From Methylophilales bacterium (lineage in GTDB: Bacteria > Pseudomonadota > Gammaproteobacteria > Burkholderiales > Methylophilaceae): a DNA stretch of 64,000 bases. The notes under the pieces were generated by a model. That model was not told the origin of the DNA. It was given only the letters and a program-made list of their open reading frames with translations, and ran no database searches. A program made the translations under genes and the position numbers. Shown here piece after piece: positions 1 through 8,678 of this stretch (position 1 is its first letter; each line of letters opens with the position of its first letter). Location: NCBI GenBank assembly GCA_019823025.1, contig CP081940.1, positions 496,001-560,000 on the forward strand, in the 5' to 3' direction.

Positions 1-22
1 TTTGAATGAGGGTTAAATCCAT
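1..22 (-). CDS. Start of a gene cut by the window edge (possibly M50 site-2 protease)
   Basis: On the minus strand an ATG is followed by six sense codons (MDLTLIQ) before the window ends, a short distance downstream of the PHP gene stop and in the same orientation. From memory, betaproteobacterial M50 site-2 proteases often sit near this PHP gene and begin with a similar N-terminus, so that is the guess. Seven residues cannot prove it. No clear ribosome binding site is visible. Confidence 0.25.
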
Positions 23-68
23 AAACTAAACTTTAAAGCAATGATTGATGGGAAGTAATTTTTCATAT

Positions 69-926
69 TCAATTAAATAACTTTTTTAAATTTTCCCACT
101 TAGACCATATGGGAATAGAGTTATCCGGTAGTTGGCTTATATTGCCTAACGCCCGATGAGAAATACCTTTTCCGTGAAAATCTGACCCACACGAAGCATA
201 TAAATCAAAACTTTCAGCGAGATTAGAGAAATAATTGGCCTGCGATGGATCTTGGCTTCCTGACATGACCTCTACACCAGCACCACCCAAGTCTTTAAAT
301 TCCTGAAATAATCGAGGGTAGAGCTTACTACCCATATCATAGCGTCCAGGATGGGCAATAATTGCATCGCCTCCTGCCCCATTAATTAAATTTATTGATT
401 CTTCCAAGGAAATCCATTCATGATCAACATAACCTGGCTTACCAGGCGTAAGAAATTTCTTAAAAACTGCTCCAATATTTTTTGCATACCCTTGCGAAAC
501 TAAAAATTGCGCAAAATGAATTCTTCCTATTGTGCTACTTTTGGCATAGGTTTTAGCCCCATCCAAAGCTCCTTGAATGCCTGCCATACCAAGACTATCT
601 GACATTAGCTGCGCTCTTTTGAAGCGACCATCCCTTATTTTTTTTAAACCGTCAAATAACGGCTTATCCTCTTTATCAAAATTTAAGCCAACTATATGAA
701 GGGTTCTTTTATTCCATGTGACCGAAATTTCTACGCCATTAATAAAGATAATATTCAAATTTTTCGCAGCATCACCTGCCTCTTTTAGTCCGGCAATATC
801 ATCGTGATCTGTCAATGCAATGGCCTGAACATTATTTTCAGCAGCATGAAGCATCAAATCAGAAGGGGTCAGAAGGCCATCAGATATATTGGAATGGGAA
901 TGAAGATCTATTATAGGTATATTCAT
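69..926 (-). CDS. yciV: PHP-domain phosphoesterase, YciV/RNase AM (TrpH) family
   Basis: This 285-residue protein is a PHP-fold metal-dependent phosphoesterase. Metal-ligand motifs are in the expected order: DLHSHSNISDG near the N-terminus, ALTDHDD at about residues 37-43, AHPGRYD at about 190 and CGSDFHG at about 246-252. The length is close to E. coli YciV (RNase AM), a 5'-3' exoribonuclease that also acts on nucleoside 3',5'-bisphosphates. The family match is seen directly; the exact substrate is inferred. The gene is divergent from yciB. No Shine-Dalgarno sequence precedes its ATG, and a TATAGT hexamer lies 6 bases upstream, so the mRNA may be leaderless. Confidence 0.88.
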   Translation of the reverse strand: MNIPIIDLHSHSNISDGLLTPSDLMLHAAENNVQAIALTDHDDIAGLKEAGDAAKNLNIIFINGVEISVTWNKRTLHIVGLNFDKEDKPLFDGLKKIRDGRFKRAQLMSDSLGMAGIQGALDGAKTYAKSSTIGRIHFAQFLVSQGYAKNIGAVFKKFLTPGKPGYVDHEWISLEESINLINGAGGDAIIAHPGRYDMGSKLYPRLFQEFKDLGGAGVEVMSGSQDPSQANYFSNLAESFDLYASCGSDFHGKGISHRALGNISQLPDNSIPIWSKWENLKKLFN

Positions 927-932
927 ATTTAC

Positions 933-938
933 ACTATA
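933..938 (-). promoter_or_regulatory. Candidate -10 element of the PHP gene
   Basis: Read on the minus strand this is TATAGT, ending 6 bases before the ATG at 926. Transcription would start at or next to the start codon. The -35 region is weak (a TTGAAG lies 19 bases upstream), so this rests mainly on the -10 match and the absence of a ribosome binding site. Confidence 0.3.
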
Positions 939-982
939 ATTATATTAGTTATTAACCTTCAAGAATAGAGAAAGTTTTCCCA

Positions 983-1510
983 ATGAAATTTTTATACGAT
1001 CTTTTACCAGTAATTCTTTTTTTTGTTGCTTATAAAATCTATGACATCTTCACTGCCACAGCTGTTGCGATCGCGGTTACCCTTCTCCAAGTATTTTATG
1101 ACTATTTCAAAAATAAAAAAATCGACAAGATGTTACTTTTTAATGGAGCTGCCATTACAATCCTAGGTGGGCTAACTATTATCTTTCAAGATAAAACCTT
1201 CATCATGTGGAAACCCTCCGTCTTATATTGGCTTTTTGCAGGAATTTTATTTATCTCAAACTCATTCTTTGACAAAAATTTAATTACGCTTGCGATGGGA
1301 AAAAAAATAGAATTAAAAAAAGTTCACTGGGATCATTTAAGTAATGCCACAGGTTTATTTTTTATAGTTCTCGGGTTTATCAACCTATATGTTGCCTATA
1401 ATTTCGAGGAAGATACTTGGGTAAATTTTAAGCTTTTTGGGATTACAGGTATCTTGTTTATATACATCATTTTTCTAACCCTCTACATCTCAAAGGTCAG
1501 CAAGAAATAA
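983..1510 (+). CDS. yciB: Inner membrane-spanning protein YciB (septation protein A)
   Basis: A 175-residue, strongly hydrophobic protein with about five predicted transmembrane segments. Family-typical sequence includes the N-terminal FLYDLLPVILFFVAYKIYDIF and an interior FIMWKPSVLYWLFAG stretch. The family (also called IspZ or IntA) sits in the inner membrane and is linked to cell envelope and division integrity; its biochemical role is not settled. A purine-rich AGAGAAAG precedes the ATG. It abuts yciI directly and is followed by bolA, the usual proteobacterial yciB-yciI-bolA grouping. Confidence 0.93.
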   Translation: MKFLYDLLPVILFFVAYKIYDIFTATAVAIAVTLLQVFYDYFKNKKIDKMLLFNGAAITILGGLTIIFQDKTFIMWKPSVLYWLFAGILFISNSFFDKNLITLAMGKKIELKKVHWDHLSNATGLFFIVLGFINLYVAYNFEEDTWVNFKLFGITGILFIYIIFLTLYISKVSKK

Positions 1511-1813
1511 ATGTGGTACGTTATTTTATGCAAGGACAGACCTAACAGCCTCTCACTCCGACTTGAGGGACGCAAGGCTCACCGAGAAAGATTGGTAAAA
1601 CTTCAAAATGAGGGACGACTGCTTGTAGCTGGCCCCTTCCCTAGCTCAGATTCCTTAGAGCCAGGCGAAGAAGGTTTTACTGGGAGCATGATTGTTGCTG
1701 AGTTTAAATCCATAGATGATGCAGAGACTTGGACAAAAAAAGATCCTTACGTTTCGATGGATGTATATGAGGATGTTGAGGTAAAGCCTTTCATTAGGGT
1801 GCTTCCTGGGTAA
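1511..1813 (+). CDS. yciI: YciI family protein
   Basis: This 100-residue protein has the family's MWYVILCKDRPNSL start, the REAH-like stretch KAHRERLVKL, LVAGPFPSSDS at about residues 38-48, and a C-terminal DPYVSMDVYEDVEVKPF. YciI proteins are small dimeric ferredoxin-like folds with a conserved His-Asp pair and no firmly established reaction. The start codon immediately follows the yciB stop with no spacer, so the two are probably translated from one message. The assignment is to family only. Confidence 0.9.
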   Translation: MWYVILCKDRPNSLSLRLEGRKAHRERLVKLQNEGRLLVAGPFPSSDSLEPGEEGFTGSMIVAEFKSIDDAETWTKKDPYVSMDVYEDVEVKPFIRVLPG

Positions 1814-1821
1814 CTACAAAA

Positions 1822-2079
1822 ATGACTGAAGATATCATTAAAGAAAGACTTACATTTTTAAAACCAACTCAATTCAATTTAGAAAACGAAAGTGAATTGC
1901 ACCGAGGCCATAAAGGCAATACAGGTGGAGAGCATTTTAATTTATATATTGTCAGTGAATTATTCGAGGGCAAGAATACGATGGAGCGCCACCGTATTAT
2001 TTATAAAGCACTTGAAGGTCTTATACCCAAAAAAATTCATGCCTTAAGTTTAAAAACATTTGCGCCAAAAGAACTTTAA
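1822..2079 (+). CDS. bolA: BolA family protein
   Basis: An 85-residue BolA-type protein. The hallmark segment is present: ESELHRGHKG followed by EHFNLYIVSELFEGKNTMERHRIIYKAL, a class II KH-like fold with the conserved RHR-type turn and a candidate metal-ligand His. BolA proteins partner monothiol glutaredoxins in iron-sulfur handling and can affect envelope gene expression. It lies 8 bases after yciI and directly before the Fur-controlled feoAB operon, which fits a link to iron homeostasis, but co-regulation is not shown by the sequence. Confidence 0.92.
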   Translation: MTEDIIKERLTFLKPTQFNLENESELHRGHKGNTGGEHFNLYIVSELFEGKNTMERHRIIYKALEGLIPKKIHALSLKTFAPKEL

Positions 2080-2083
2080 ATTC

Positions 2084-2112
2084 TTGTAATGAGAATAGTT
2101 CTCATTTAAAAT
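2084..2112 (+). promoter_or_regulatory. feoAB promoter with an embedded Fur box
   Basis: A -35-like TTGTAA (2084-2089) and a -10-like TAAAAT (2107-2112) are separated by exactly 17 bases. The spacer is filled by a perfect 19-base palindrome, AATGAGAATAGTTCTCATT (2088-2106), which matches the proteobacterial Fur operator type. Fur with Fe(II) bound there would block RNA polymerase. The next gene's ATG lies 6 bases after the -10, so transcription should begin at or near the start codon. Confidence 0.8.
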
Positions 2113-2118
2113 TATTAA

Positions 2119-2343
2119 ATGATTTTAACTGAACTAAGCGAAGGTGAGATTGCAATAGTTGAAGGGTTTGTAAAACAAACCTCCTTCAATGATAGATTGA
2201 TTGCGCTTGGCATAAAAAAGAATAAAGAAATAAAGGTTATAAGAAAATCTAGTTTTGACGGACCCCTTCATGTTGAGGTTGGCACAACTCAACTAATGTT
2301 AAGAAATCTAGTCGCAAAAGAAATAATAATATCTCAAGAGTAA
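2119..2343 (+). CDS. feoA: FeoA, ferrous iron transport accessory protein
   Basis: A 74-residue SH3-like FeoA protein with the family pattern LSEGEIAIVEGF, then DRLIALGIKKNKEIKVIRKSSFDGPLHVEVG and a C-terminal LMLRNLVAKEIII. FeoA is a small cytoplasmic partner of the FeoB ferrous iron permease. It is the first gene of a two-gene operon, 13 bases before feoB, under a promoter carrying a Fur palindrome. The 6-base stretch between the -10 element and the ATG has no Shine-Dalgarno sequence. No FeoC follows. Confidence 0.93.
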   Translation: MILTELSEGEIAIVEGFVKQTSFNDRLIALGIKKNKEIKVIRKSSFDGPLHVEVGTTQLMLRNLVAKEIIISQE

Positions 2344-2356
2344 AAAAATCATTTAA

Positions 2357-4114
2357 ATGAAAAAAACAGTTCTTATAGGAATGCCTAATACAGGCAAGTC
2401 CACATTTTTTAATAAAATCAGCGGTGCTTCGGCAAGAGTTGGAAACTGGCCGGGGATAACTGTCGATCTAAGCAGTATAAAAACATTAATAAATGGTGGA
2501 ATGACCGAGCTAATTGATTTGCCTGGAATATATAATTTAAATGGTTATTCTGAGGATGAAGAGGTCGTAATAAACTTTATTGATAACAATAAAATAGACC
2601 AAGTCTTTTTTATTATGAATTCAACGCAAATTGATAGACAGCTCCCCCTGGCTATAAGCATACAAAAACTTGGGGTTCCGGTCATCATATTGGCTAACAT
2701 GATTGACGAAGCCAAAGCACTAGGCATCACCTTTGACTTCGAACAAATGACGAAGTTACTTGGTTGTCCAGTCCTTCCAATCAGTGCCAAGTATGGCCAA
2801 GGACTCGAGAAGATAAATAATACAATTAATACTCCAAAAAAAATAAAGGCTGATCTTCAAGCAATTGATGAGCAACTTTTATCGCAAAAGGTTTTTGATG
2901 AAACAGTAAACATGCCTCTTATCTTAAACGATAAAAAAACTAAGTTGCTTGATAGTATTTTTCTTCATCCATTTTTTGGAATTCCAATATTTTTAATTAT
3001 TATCTTCAGCTTGTTCCAATTTATCTACACATTAGGTGCCCCCATTCAGGAATACATGGGAGATTTGTTTAGCTATCTACAGATAAATCACCTTCAAGAC
3101 TTATCAACTAACTTACCACCCCTACTTAAAAGCTTTTTATTCGACGGCTTGTATGCTGGCTTTACCACAGTGGCTGCGTTTGTCCCGATAATAATTATTT
3201 TTTTCTTTGTAATGACCATCGTAGAAGATAGCGGATACTTTTCAAGGGCCGCGTTTTTAATGGATAAATTGATGGAAAAGATGGGTTTGGATGGAAGAGG
3301 TTTTGTAATGATGCTCATGGGTTACGGTTGTAACGTTCCAGCCCTTATGGGGACAAAAATTATGCGTAATCAGAACTTAAGATTTTTGACTATGCTAACT
3401 ATCCCTTTTTCGCTCTGCTCAGCAAGGCTTCAGGTTTTTTTGTTCCTTACCTTGGCTTTCTTATCCTCATTCTATGGGGCATTAACTTTATTCTTTTTAT
3501 ATTTACTTAGTTTCTTTACTATTTTCCTAACTGCGATAGTTTTTAAAAATAAATATAAAAATCGTGAGCCTTTAATTCTTGAGTTACCCCCCTATCGCTT
3601 TCCAACAATCTCTCATATATTTAAAAGAGGTAATCACGAGGTATTTAACTTTCTAAATCGAGCTACAAAATTTATTGTTTTAGGTGTGGTTGCTGTATGG
3701 TTGCTTACCTACTTCCCCAGCGAGTATCCAGTTGCGAGCGAGAACACTTATGCTGGAAGAATTGGTAGCTTCTTTGAGCCTATTTTTAGCCCTATCGGTA
3801 TTGATCAAATGTTAATCGTTGCATTAATGTTTGGCTTCATAGCCAAAGAAATACTCATTGGTGCATTAGCCGTTATATTTGGCTTTGAGGGTTTAGAGCT
3901 CGGCAATCATCTAAAAGAAATTTTTACTAATGGGCAAGCGATAAGCTTTATGATTTTTACTTTAATTTATACACCATGTGTTTCAACCATCGCGACTATT
4001 CGTAATGAATCAAAAAGCTGGCGGTTAACATTAGAGTCTGTCATCTGGTCACTCCTGCTAGCATGGATAGCTAGTTTTATTTTCTATCAGAGTTACGAAT
4101 ATTTTGTAAAATGA
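2357..4114 (+). CDS. feoB: FeoB, ferrous iron permease with G-protein domain
   Basis: A 585-residue fusion of an N-terminal GTPase domain and a polytopic membrane domain that imports Fe(II). GTPase motifs are visible: G1 GMPNTGKST, G2 region GNWPGITVD, G3 DLPGIYNL, G4 NMID. The membrane part starts near residue 200 and holds both Gate motifs, the first with GYGCNVPALMGTK and the second with YTPCVSTIATIRNE. It is clearly shorter than the roughly 770-residue E. coli protein. The usual SARLPVY motif reads SARLQVF, replacing a conserved proline. Fur control is inferred through the feoA promoter. Confidence 0.95.
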   Translation: MKKTVLIGMPNTGKSTFFNKISGASARVGNWPGITVDLSSIKTLINGGMTELIDLPGIYNLNGYSEDEEVVINFIDNNKIDQVFFIMNSTQIDRQLPLAISIQKLGVPVIILANMIDEAKALGITFDFEQMTKLLGCPVLPISAKYGQGLEKINNTINTPKKIKADLQAIDEQLLSQKVFDETVNMPLILNDKKTKLLDSIFLHPFFGIPIFLIIIFSLFQFIYTLGAPIQEYMGDLFSYLQINHLQDLSTNLPPLLKSFLFDGLYAGFTTVAAFVPIIIIFFFVMTIVEDSGYFSRAAFLMDKLMEKMGLDGRGFVMMLMGYGCNVPALMGTKIMRNQNLRFLTMLTIPFSLCSARLQVFLFLTLAFLSSFYGALTLFFLYLLSFFTIFLTAIVFKNKYKNREPLILELPPYRFPTISHIFKRGNHEVFNFLNRATKFIVLGVVAVWLLTYFPSEYPVASENTYAGRIGSFFEPIFSPIGIDQMLIVALMFGFIAKEILIGALAVIFGFEGLELGNHLKEIFTNGQAISFMIFTLIYTPCVSTIATIRNESKSWRLTLESVIWSLLLAWIASFIFYQSYEYFVK

Positions 4115-4194
4115 AATGAATGATTAGTGTTATTTTATAAAGTCATTTATTATTCAGGTTAGCAAATTTAGGTTAATCATTTATCGTCAGCAAG

Positions 4195-7100
4195 ATGCAA
4201 AAAAATCAAATTACATTTTTTTTAGGCAACGAAATATATTCGCAATTTCGTAAAACAGCACTGGAAGATCAAGTAAAAAACAAAAATTCAGAAATAATTT
4301 CTATCGACGTAAATGACACTTATGTAATTGAATCTAATACCTTATTATCTGAAAGTGCTAAGCAAAACCTCCAAAAAATTCTTAACTCTGACAAAGGTTC
4401 ATTAACCAACCTTAAAATTGGAAATAACTTATTTATTGGACCTCGAGTTGGAACAATCTCTCCATGGAGTTCCAGAGCAACAGATATAATAAATAATTGT
4501 GGGATAAACATATTAAGAGCAGAAAAACTAAGCTTATTTACCTTTAAAACAAAATCTAATAAGAAGCTTTCAAAAAAAGACTTTATAGAGATCGGATGTC
4601 TCATTTACGACCAGATGACCGATTCAATTTTTCTTTCGCAGGAAAGTATAAAAGATCTTTTCATTCATAAGCAACCTTCAAAATTAAGTCATATTGATAT
4701 TTCCCATGGAGGTTTAGAAAGACTTCAGGATTTTAATCATTCTCAAGGCCTCGCATTATCTAATGAAGAGATAGATTACCTTTATAAATATTTTAACTCA
4801 GAGAATAGAAACCCTACCGATGCTGAGCTTATGATGTTTGCACAGGCTAATTCTGAACATTGTAGACATAAAATATTTAATGCTGATTGGGAGATTGAGG
4901 GCCAACCTCAAGAGAGATCGTTATTTAAGATGATTAAGAACACTCATGAGCTATCACCTCAAAATACCGTCGTAGCCTATTCTGATAATTCATCCATCAT
5001 AGAGGGTTCAGAGATTAAGCGTTTTTATCCAAATAAAAAAGATTTATTTGGTGAAAATATAGAGCTAACTCACTACCTAATGAAAGTTGAAACCCATAAT
5101 CATCCAACTGCAATATCTCCTTTTGCTGGAGCTGCAACTGGGGCTGGAGGTGAAATAAGAGATGAAGGAGCAACTGGCAGAGGTTCAAAACCAAAAGCAG
5201 GTTTATGTGGATTTTCTGTTTCCAATTTAAATATTCCTGACTTTATTCAACCTTGGGAAAGAAATCCTATCGGTTCTCCCGATAGAATAGCTTCACCAAT
5301 AAAAATAATGATTGAGGGGCCAATTGGTGCGGCTTCTTATAATAACGAATTTGGAAGGCCAAATATACTCGGCTACTTTCGTACACTTGAGACTCACCAC
5401 AATGGGGAAAATATTGGTTACCACAAACCAATAATGCTCGCAGGTGGAGTCGGAAGTATTAGCAATAAACATACTCACAAAAAATCGCTCTCAGAGGGTG
5501 ACCTTCTTATTCAGCTGGGAGGGCCAGCAATGCTAATTGGGCTTGGTGGTGGTGCTGCATCAAGTATGAACACAGGATCAAATCAAGAGAATCTAGATTT
5601 TGCATCTGTACAAAGAGGTAATCCAGAGTTACAGAGGAGAGCTCAAGAGGTTATTGATGCTTGCTGGCAATTGGGTGACAAGAATCCCATATTAAGTATT
5701 CATGATGTAGGTGCAGGGGGCCTTTCAAATGCTTTTCCAGAGTTAATCCATGATGGGGGTGCTGGTGCAATGATGGATATTCGTAAAATAGATAATGAAG
5801 AGCTATCTATGTCACCCAAAGAAATTTGGTCAAACGAGGCACAAGAGCGTTATGTGCTAGCTGTTAATAAAGAAAGTCTTAAGCAGTTTTCCTCTATCTG
5901 TAAAAAAGAGAGGTGCCCTTTTGCCGTGATTGGAGAAGCAAAGGATCAACAGAAACTTATAATATCTGACTCTTTATTGAATGATGATGTCGTTAATATG
6001 AACCTTGATGTGTTGCTTGGGAATCCACCAAAGCTTAAAAAAATTGTTAAAAAACCTGCAAATACTGCCCAAGAGTCTTTTTCGTTCAAATTAACTAATC
6101 TTCTATGTTCTATTTCTAGAGTTCTTCATTTCCCAAGCGTTGCGAGCAAAAATTTTCTTATTACTATTGCTGATCGCTCCGTAACAGGCTTAGTTGCAAG
6201 GGATCAGATGGTAGGCCCTTGGCAAGTTCCAGTATCCGATGTTGGGGTTACAAAAAGTACATTTAATTCGATCACGGGTGAAGCAATGGCAATTGGAGAA
6301 AAAGCTCCTATCGCAATTACGAATGCAGCGGCATCCGCAAGAATGTCTGTGGCAGAAGCAATTACAAATATAGCAGCCAGTGCAATTAAAAATATAAGCT
6401 TAATTAAGCTATCAGCCAATTGGATGGCTGCCTCAGGTGAAAACGATCGAGATTATGAGCTATTTGAAGCTGTCAAAACAGTGGGTATGGAGCTCTGTCC
6501 AAAATTAGGAATAAGCATTCCGGTTGGTAAGGACTCTATGTCCATGAAAACCTCATGGAATGACAATGATTCAAAAACAGTTACATCACCACTATCATTG
6601 ATAGTTTCGGCTTTTAGTGAAACTTATGATGTTAACAAAACGCTTACTCCACAACTCAACCCTGAAAAAACAAACTCATTGATCTTAATCGATCTTGGAA
6701 ATAACAAAAATAGGATGGGTGGATCTTGCTTTAACAGTGTTAATAATATTAATGGCGGAGTTACACCTGACTTAGATGATCCGAGTTTAATCAAAAATTT
6801 CTTTGATGGTATCCAAAATTTAAACAAGAAAAATAAAATTCTTGCTTACCATGACCGTTCCGATGGAGGTCTTATTACAACAGTCCTCGAGATGGCTTTT
6901 GCTGGTCACTGTGGTATCGACTTAAATTTAAATGTAGAAGATGAAATGGTTAATTTTTTATTTAATGAAGAATTAGGTGCGGTTATACAGGTCTTAGAAA
7001 ATGATGAATTTGAAATTTTAAAATATTTAAATGATGAATTAGGCCTTGCAGCCCAAGTGATCGGAGCCCCTAATAATAAACAATGTATAAAAATTTATAA

Positions 7101-8067
7101 TGAGTCAAATTTGATTTTAGAAAGCTCAAGAGGCAAGTTACAACAGGATTGGGCAGAAACAAGCTATAAAATCCAATCAATTCGCGATAATCCTAAAACT
7201 GCTAAGGAAGAGTTTGACTTAATACTTGATGACTCCTTTGAAGGCATAAAGCCAAAAATTAATTTTGATATTCCAAAATCAGTAAACATAAAAAAAACAA
7301 AACCGAAGATAGCTATCTTGAGAGAGCAAGGTATTAATGGACAAAGTGAAATGGCTGCTGCTTTTAATTATGCTGGCTTTGATTCTTTTGATGTTCATAT
7401 GTCCGAGTTAAGCGATGGAAGAAAAAATTTAAATGACTTTCAGGGGTTAGCAGCATGTGGAGGTTTTTCATATGGGGATGTTTTGGGTGCTGGAAGGGGT
7501 TGGGCAAACTCCATACTTTTTAATGAAAAAGTTCGTGATTCATTTCAAAAGTTTTTTGAAAGAGACAATACAATTGCGCTAGGCGTATGTAATGGTTGTC
7601 AAATGATGAGTCACATTAAAGAAATTATTCCAGGCACTGACTTATGGCCAACATTCATAAAAAATGAATCTGAGCAATTTGAAGCAAGATTTTTGTCAGT
7701 TGAGGTTAGGAAAAATAACTCGCTATTCTTTGATGGAATGGCAGATAGCATTATTCCGGTAGTTGTATCGCATGGAGAAGGAAGGGCTAGTTTTTCTTAT
7801 GAAAACAATTTAATTAAGATGTATAAAAATGAACAGATTACCTTAAAATTTGATGACAAAAATGGAACTTTATCATATCCAAATAATCCAAACGGTAGTC
7901 TAAGTTCTGTGACTGGAGTAAGTAGTTATAATGGCAGAGTTACTATAATGATGCCTCATCCTGAAAGGAATTTTAGAAGCGATCAAAATTCATGGCATCC
8001 GAAAAATTGGGAAGAATTTGGTCCTTGGTATAGAATGTTCGCCAACGTTAATAAATATTTTAATTAA
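4195..8067 (+). CDS. purL: Phosphoribosylformylglycinamidine synthase (FGAM synthase)
   Basis: A full-length single-chain PurL of 1290 residues. It catalyses the fourth step of purine synthesis, converting FGAR to FGAM with ATP and glutamine. The order is an N-terminal PurS-like region, two AIR-synthase-type halves (FAQANSEHCRHKIFNADW at about 210-230; KVETHNHPTAISPF at about 298), and a C-terminal glutamine amidotransferase domain. In that domain the nucleophile Cys is near residue 1132 (GVCNGCQMM) and the His/Glu pair is near 1255/1257 (MPHPERN). It lies alone between feoB and an ankyrin gene. No strong Shine-Dalgarno precedes the ATG. Confidence 0.97.
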   Translation: MQKNQITFFLGNEIYSQFRKTALEDQVKNKNSEIISIDVNDTYVIESNTLLSESAKQNLQKILNSDKGSLTNLKIGNNLFIGPRVGTISPWSSRATDIINNCGINILRAEKLSLFTFKTKSNKKLSKKDFIEIGCLIYDQMTDSIFLSQESIKDLFIHKQPSKLSHIDISHGGLERLQDFNHSQGLALSNEEIDYLYKYFNSENRNPTDAELMMFAQANSEHCRHKIFNADWEIEGQPQERSLFKMIKNTHELSPQNTVVAYSDNSSIIEGSEIKRFYPNKKDLFGENIELTHYLMKVETHNHPTAISPFAGAATGAGGEIRDEGATGRGSKPKAGLCGFSVSNLNIPDFIQPWERNPIGSPDRIASPIKIMIEGPIGAASYNNEFGRPNILGYFRTLETHHNGENIGYHKPIMLAGGVGSISNKHTHKKSLSEGDLLIQLGGPAMLIGLGGGAASSMNTGSNQENLDFASVQRGNPELQRRAQEVIDACWQLGDKNPILSIHDVGAGGLSNAFPELIHDGGAGAMMDIRKIDNEELSMSPKEIWSNEAQERYVLAVNKESLKQFSSICKKERCPFAVIGEAKDQQKLIISDSLLNDDVVNMNLDVLLGNPPKLKKIVKKPANTAQESFSFKLTNLLCSISRVLHFPSVASKNFLITIADRSVTGLVARDQMVGPWQVPVSDVGVTKSTFNSITGEAMAIGEKAPIAITNAAASARMSVAEAITNIAASAIKNISLIKLSANWMAASGENDRDYELFEAVKTVGMELCPKLGISIPVGKDSMSMKTSWNDNDSKTVTSPLSLIVSAFSETYDVNKTLTPQLNPEKTNSLILIDLGNNKNRMGGSCFNSVNNINGGVTPDLDDPSLIKNFFDGIQNLNKKNKILAYHDRSDGGLITTVLEMAFAGHCGIDLNLNVEDEMVNFLFNEELGAVIQVLENDEFEILKYLNDELGLAAQVIGAPNNKQCIKIYNESNLILESSRGKLQQDWAETSYKIQSIRDNPKTAKEEFDLILDDSFEGIKPKINFDIPKSVNIKKTKPKIAILREQGINGQSEMAAAFNYAGFDSFDVHMSELSDGRKNLNDFQGLAACGGFSYGDVLGAGRGWANSILFNEKVRDSFQKFFERDNTIALGVCNGCQMMSHIKEIIPGTDLWPTFIKNESEQFEARFLSVEVRKNNSLFFDGMADSIIPVVVSHGEGRASFSYENNLIKMYKNEQITLKFDDKNGTLSYPNNPNGSLSSVTGVSSYNGRVTIMMPHPERNFRSDQNSWHPKNWEEFGPWYRMFANVNKYFN

Positions 8068-8085
8068 AAATAGACAGGAATAATT

Positions 8086-8577
8086 ATGAAATCAATAAAA
8101 TCTTTAGTTACTTTACTTTCATTACTTTTTTCTTCACTAACATTTGCTCTAAATGATGATCAAGAAATGGAATTTACTGGAGCAGTTAATGTTGGAGATA
8201 TTAAAACAGTCAAAATGTATGTTGAAACAATGAATGTGAATCTTGAAGATTCCTATTTTGCTTGGACTCCACTTTTAATGGCAGCAGCAAAAAACCAACA
8301 AGAAGTATTAGAGTACTTGGTCAAGAAAGGTGCTGATATTAATTACGTTCATCCAGTAACACGTTGGAATGCGCTAATACACGCTGCATTCAACAACAAT
8401 AAAAAAATGGTGTTGTTTTTGTCTGAAAATGGAATCGAAATGCAAAAGAAACTCAAAGGTGATGTTTCACTTATTTTTGCTATGAGAGATCAAGGCAATG
8501 ATGAGATGGCTGAATACTTACTATCTCTCGGTGTTAAAGATGATGGCTGCAACCCAATTGAAGATGTATGCTTCTAG
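8086..8577 (+). CDS. Exported ankyrin-repeat protein (short)
   Basis: A 163-residue protein with an N-terminal signal peptide (hydrophobic VTLLSLLFSSLTFA, likely cut near residue 21). About three to four ankyrin repeats follow, e.g. WTPLLMAAAKNQQEVLEYLV and WNALIHAAFNNNKKMVLFL. The tail carries two cysteines (DDGCNPIEDVCF) that could form a disulfide in the periplasm. Ankyrin repeats bind partner proteins; no enzymatic domain is present and the partner is unknown. A good Shine-Dalgarno (AGGAA) lies just upstream, and the gene is closed by its own terminator. A longer relative sits 2.6 kb downstream, beyond sucCD. Confidence 0.85.
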   Translation: MKSIKSLVTLLSLLFSSLTFALNDDQEMEFTGAVNVGDIKTVKMYVETMNVNLEDSYFAWTPLLMAAAKNQQEVLEYLVKKGADINYVHPVTRWNALIHAAFNNNKKMVLFLSENGIEMQKKLKGDVSLIFAMRDQGNDEMAEYLLSLGVKDDGCNPIEDVCF

Positions 8578-8598
8578 ATTAAATGTACGACATAAAAC

Positions 8599-8624
8599 AG
8601 CGTAGTCAACTACGCTATTTTTTT
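8599..8624 (+). terminator. Rho-independent terminator after the short ankyrin gene
   Basis: A 7-bp perfect stem (AGCGTAG / CTACGCT) with a 4-base TCAA loop is followed by A and seven T's. It lies 22 bases after the ankyrin stop codon and before sucC. Confidence 0.85.
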
Positions 8625-8678
8625 GTCTACAAGCCAGTAAGGTTCTGATATCATGTAACTTTCTTAAATCTCTGTCTC

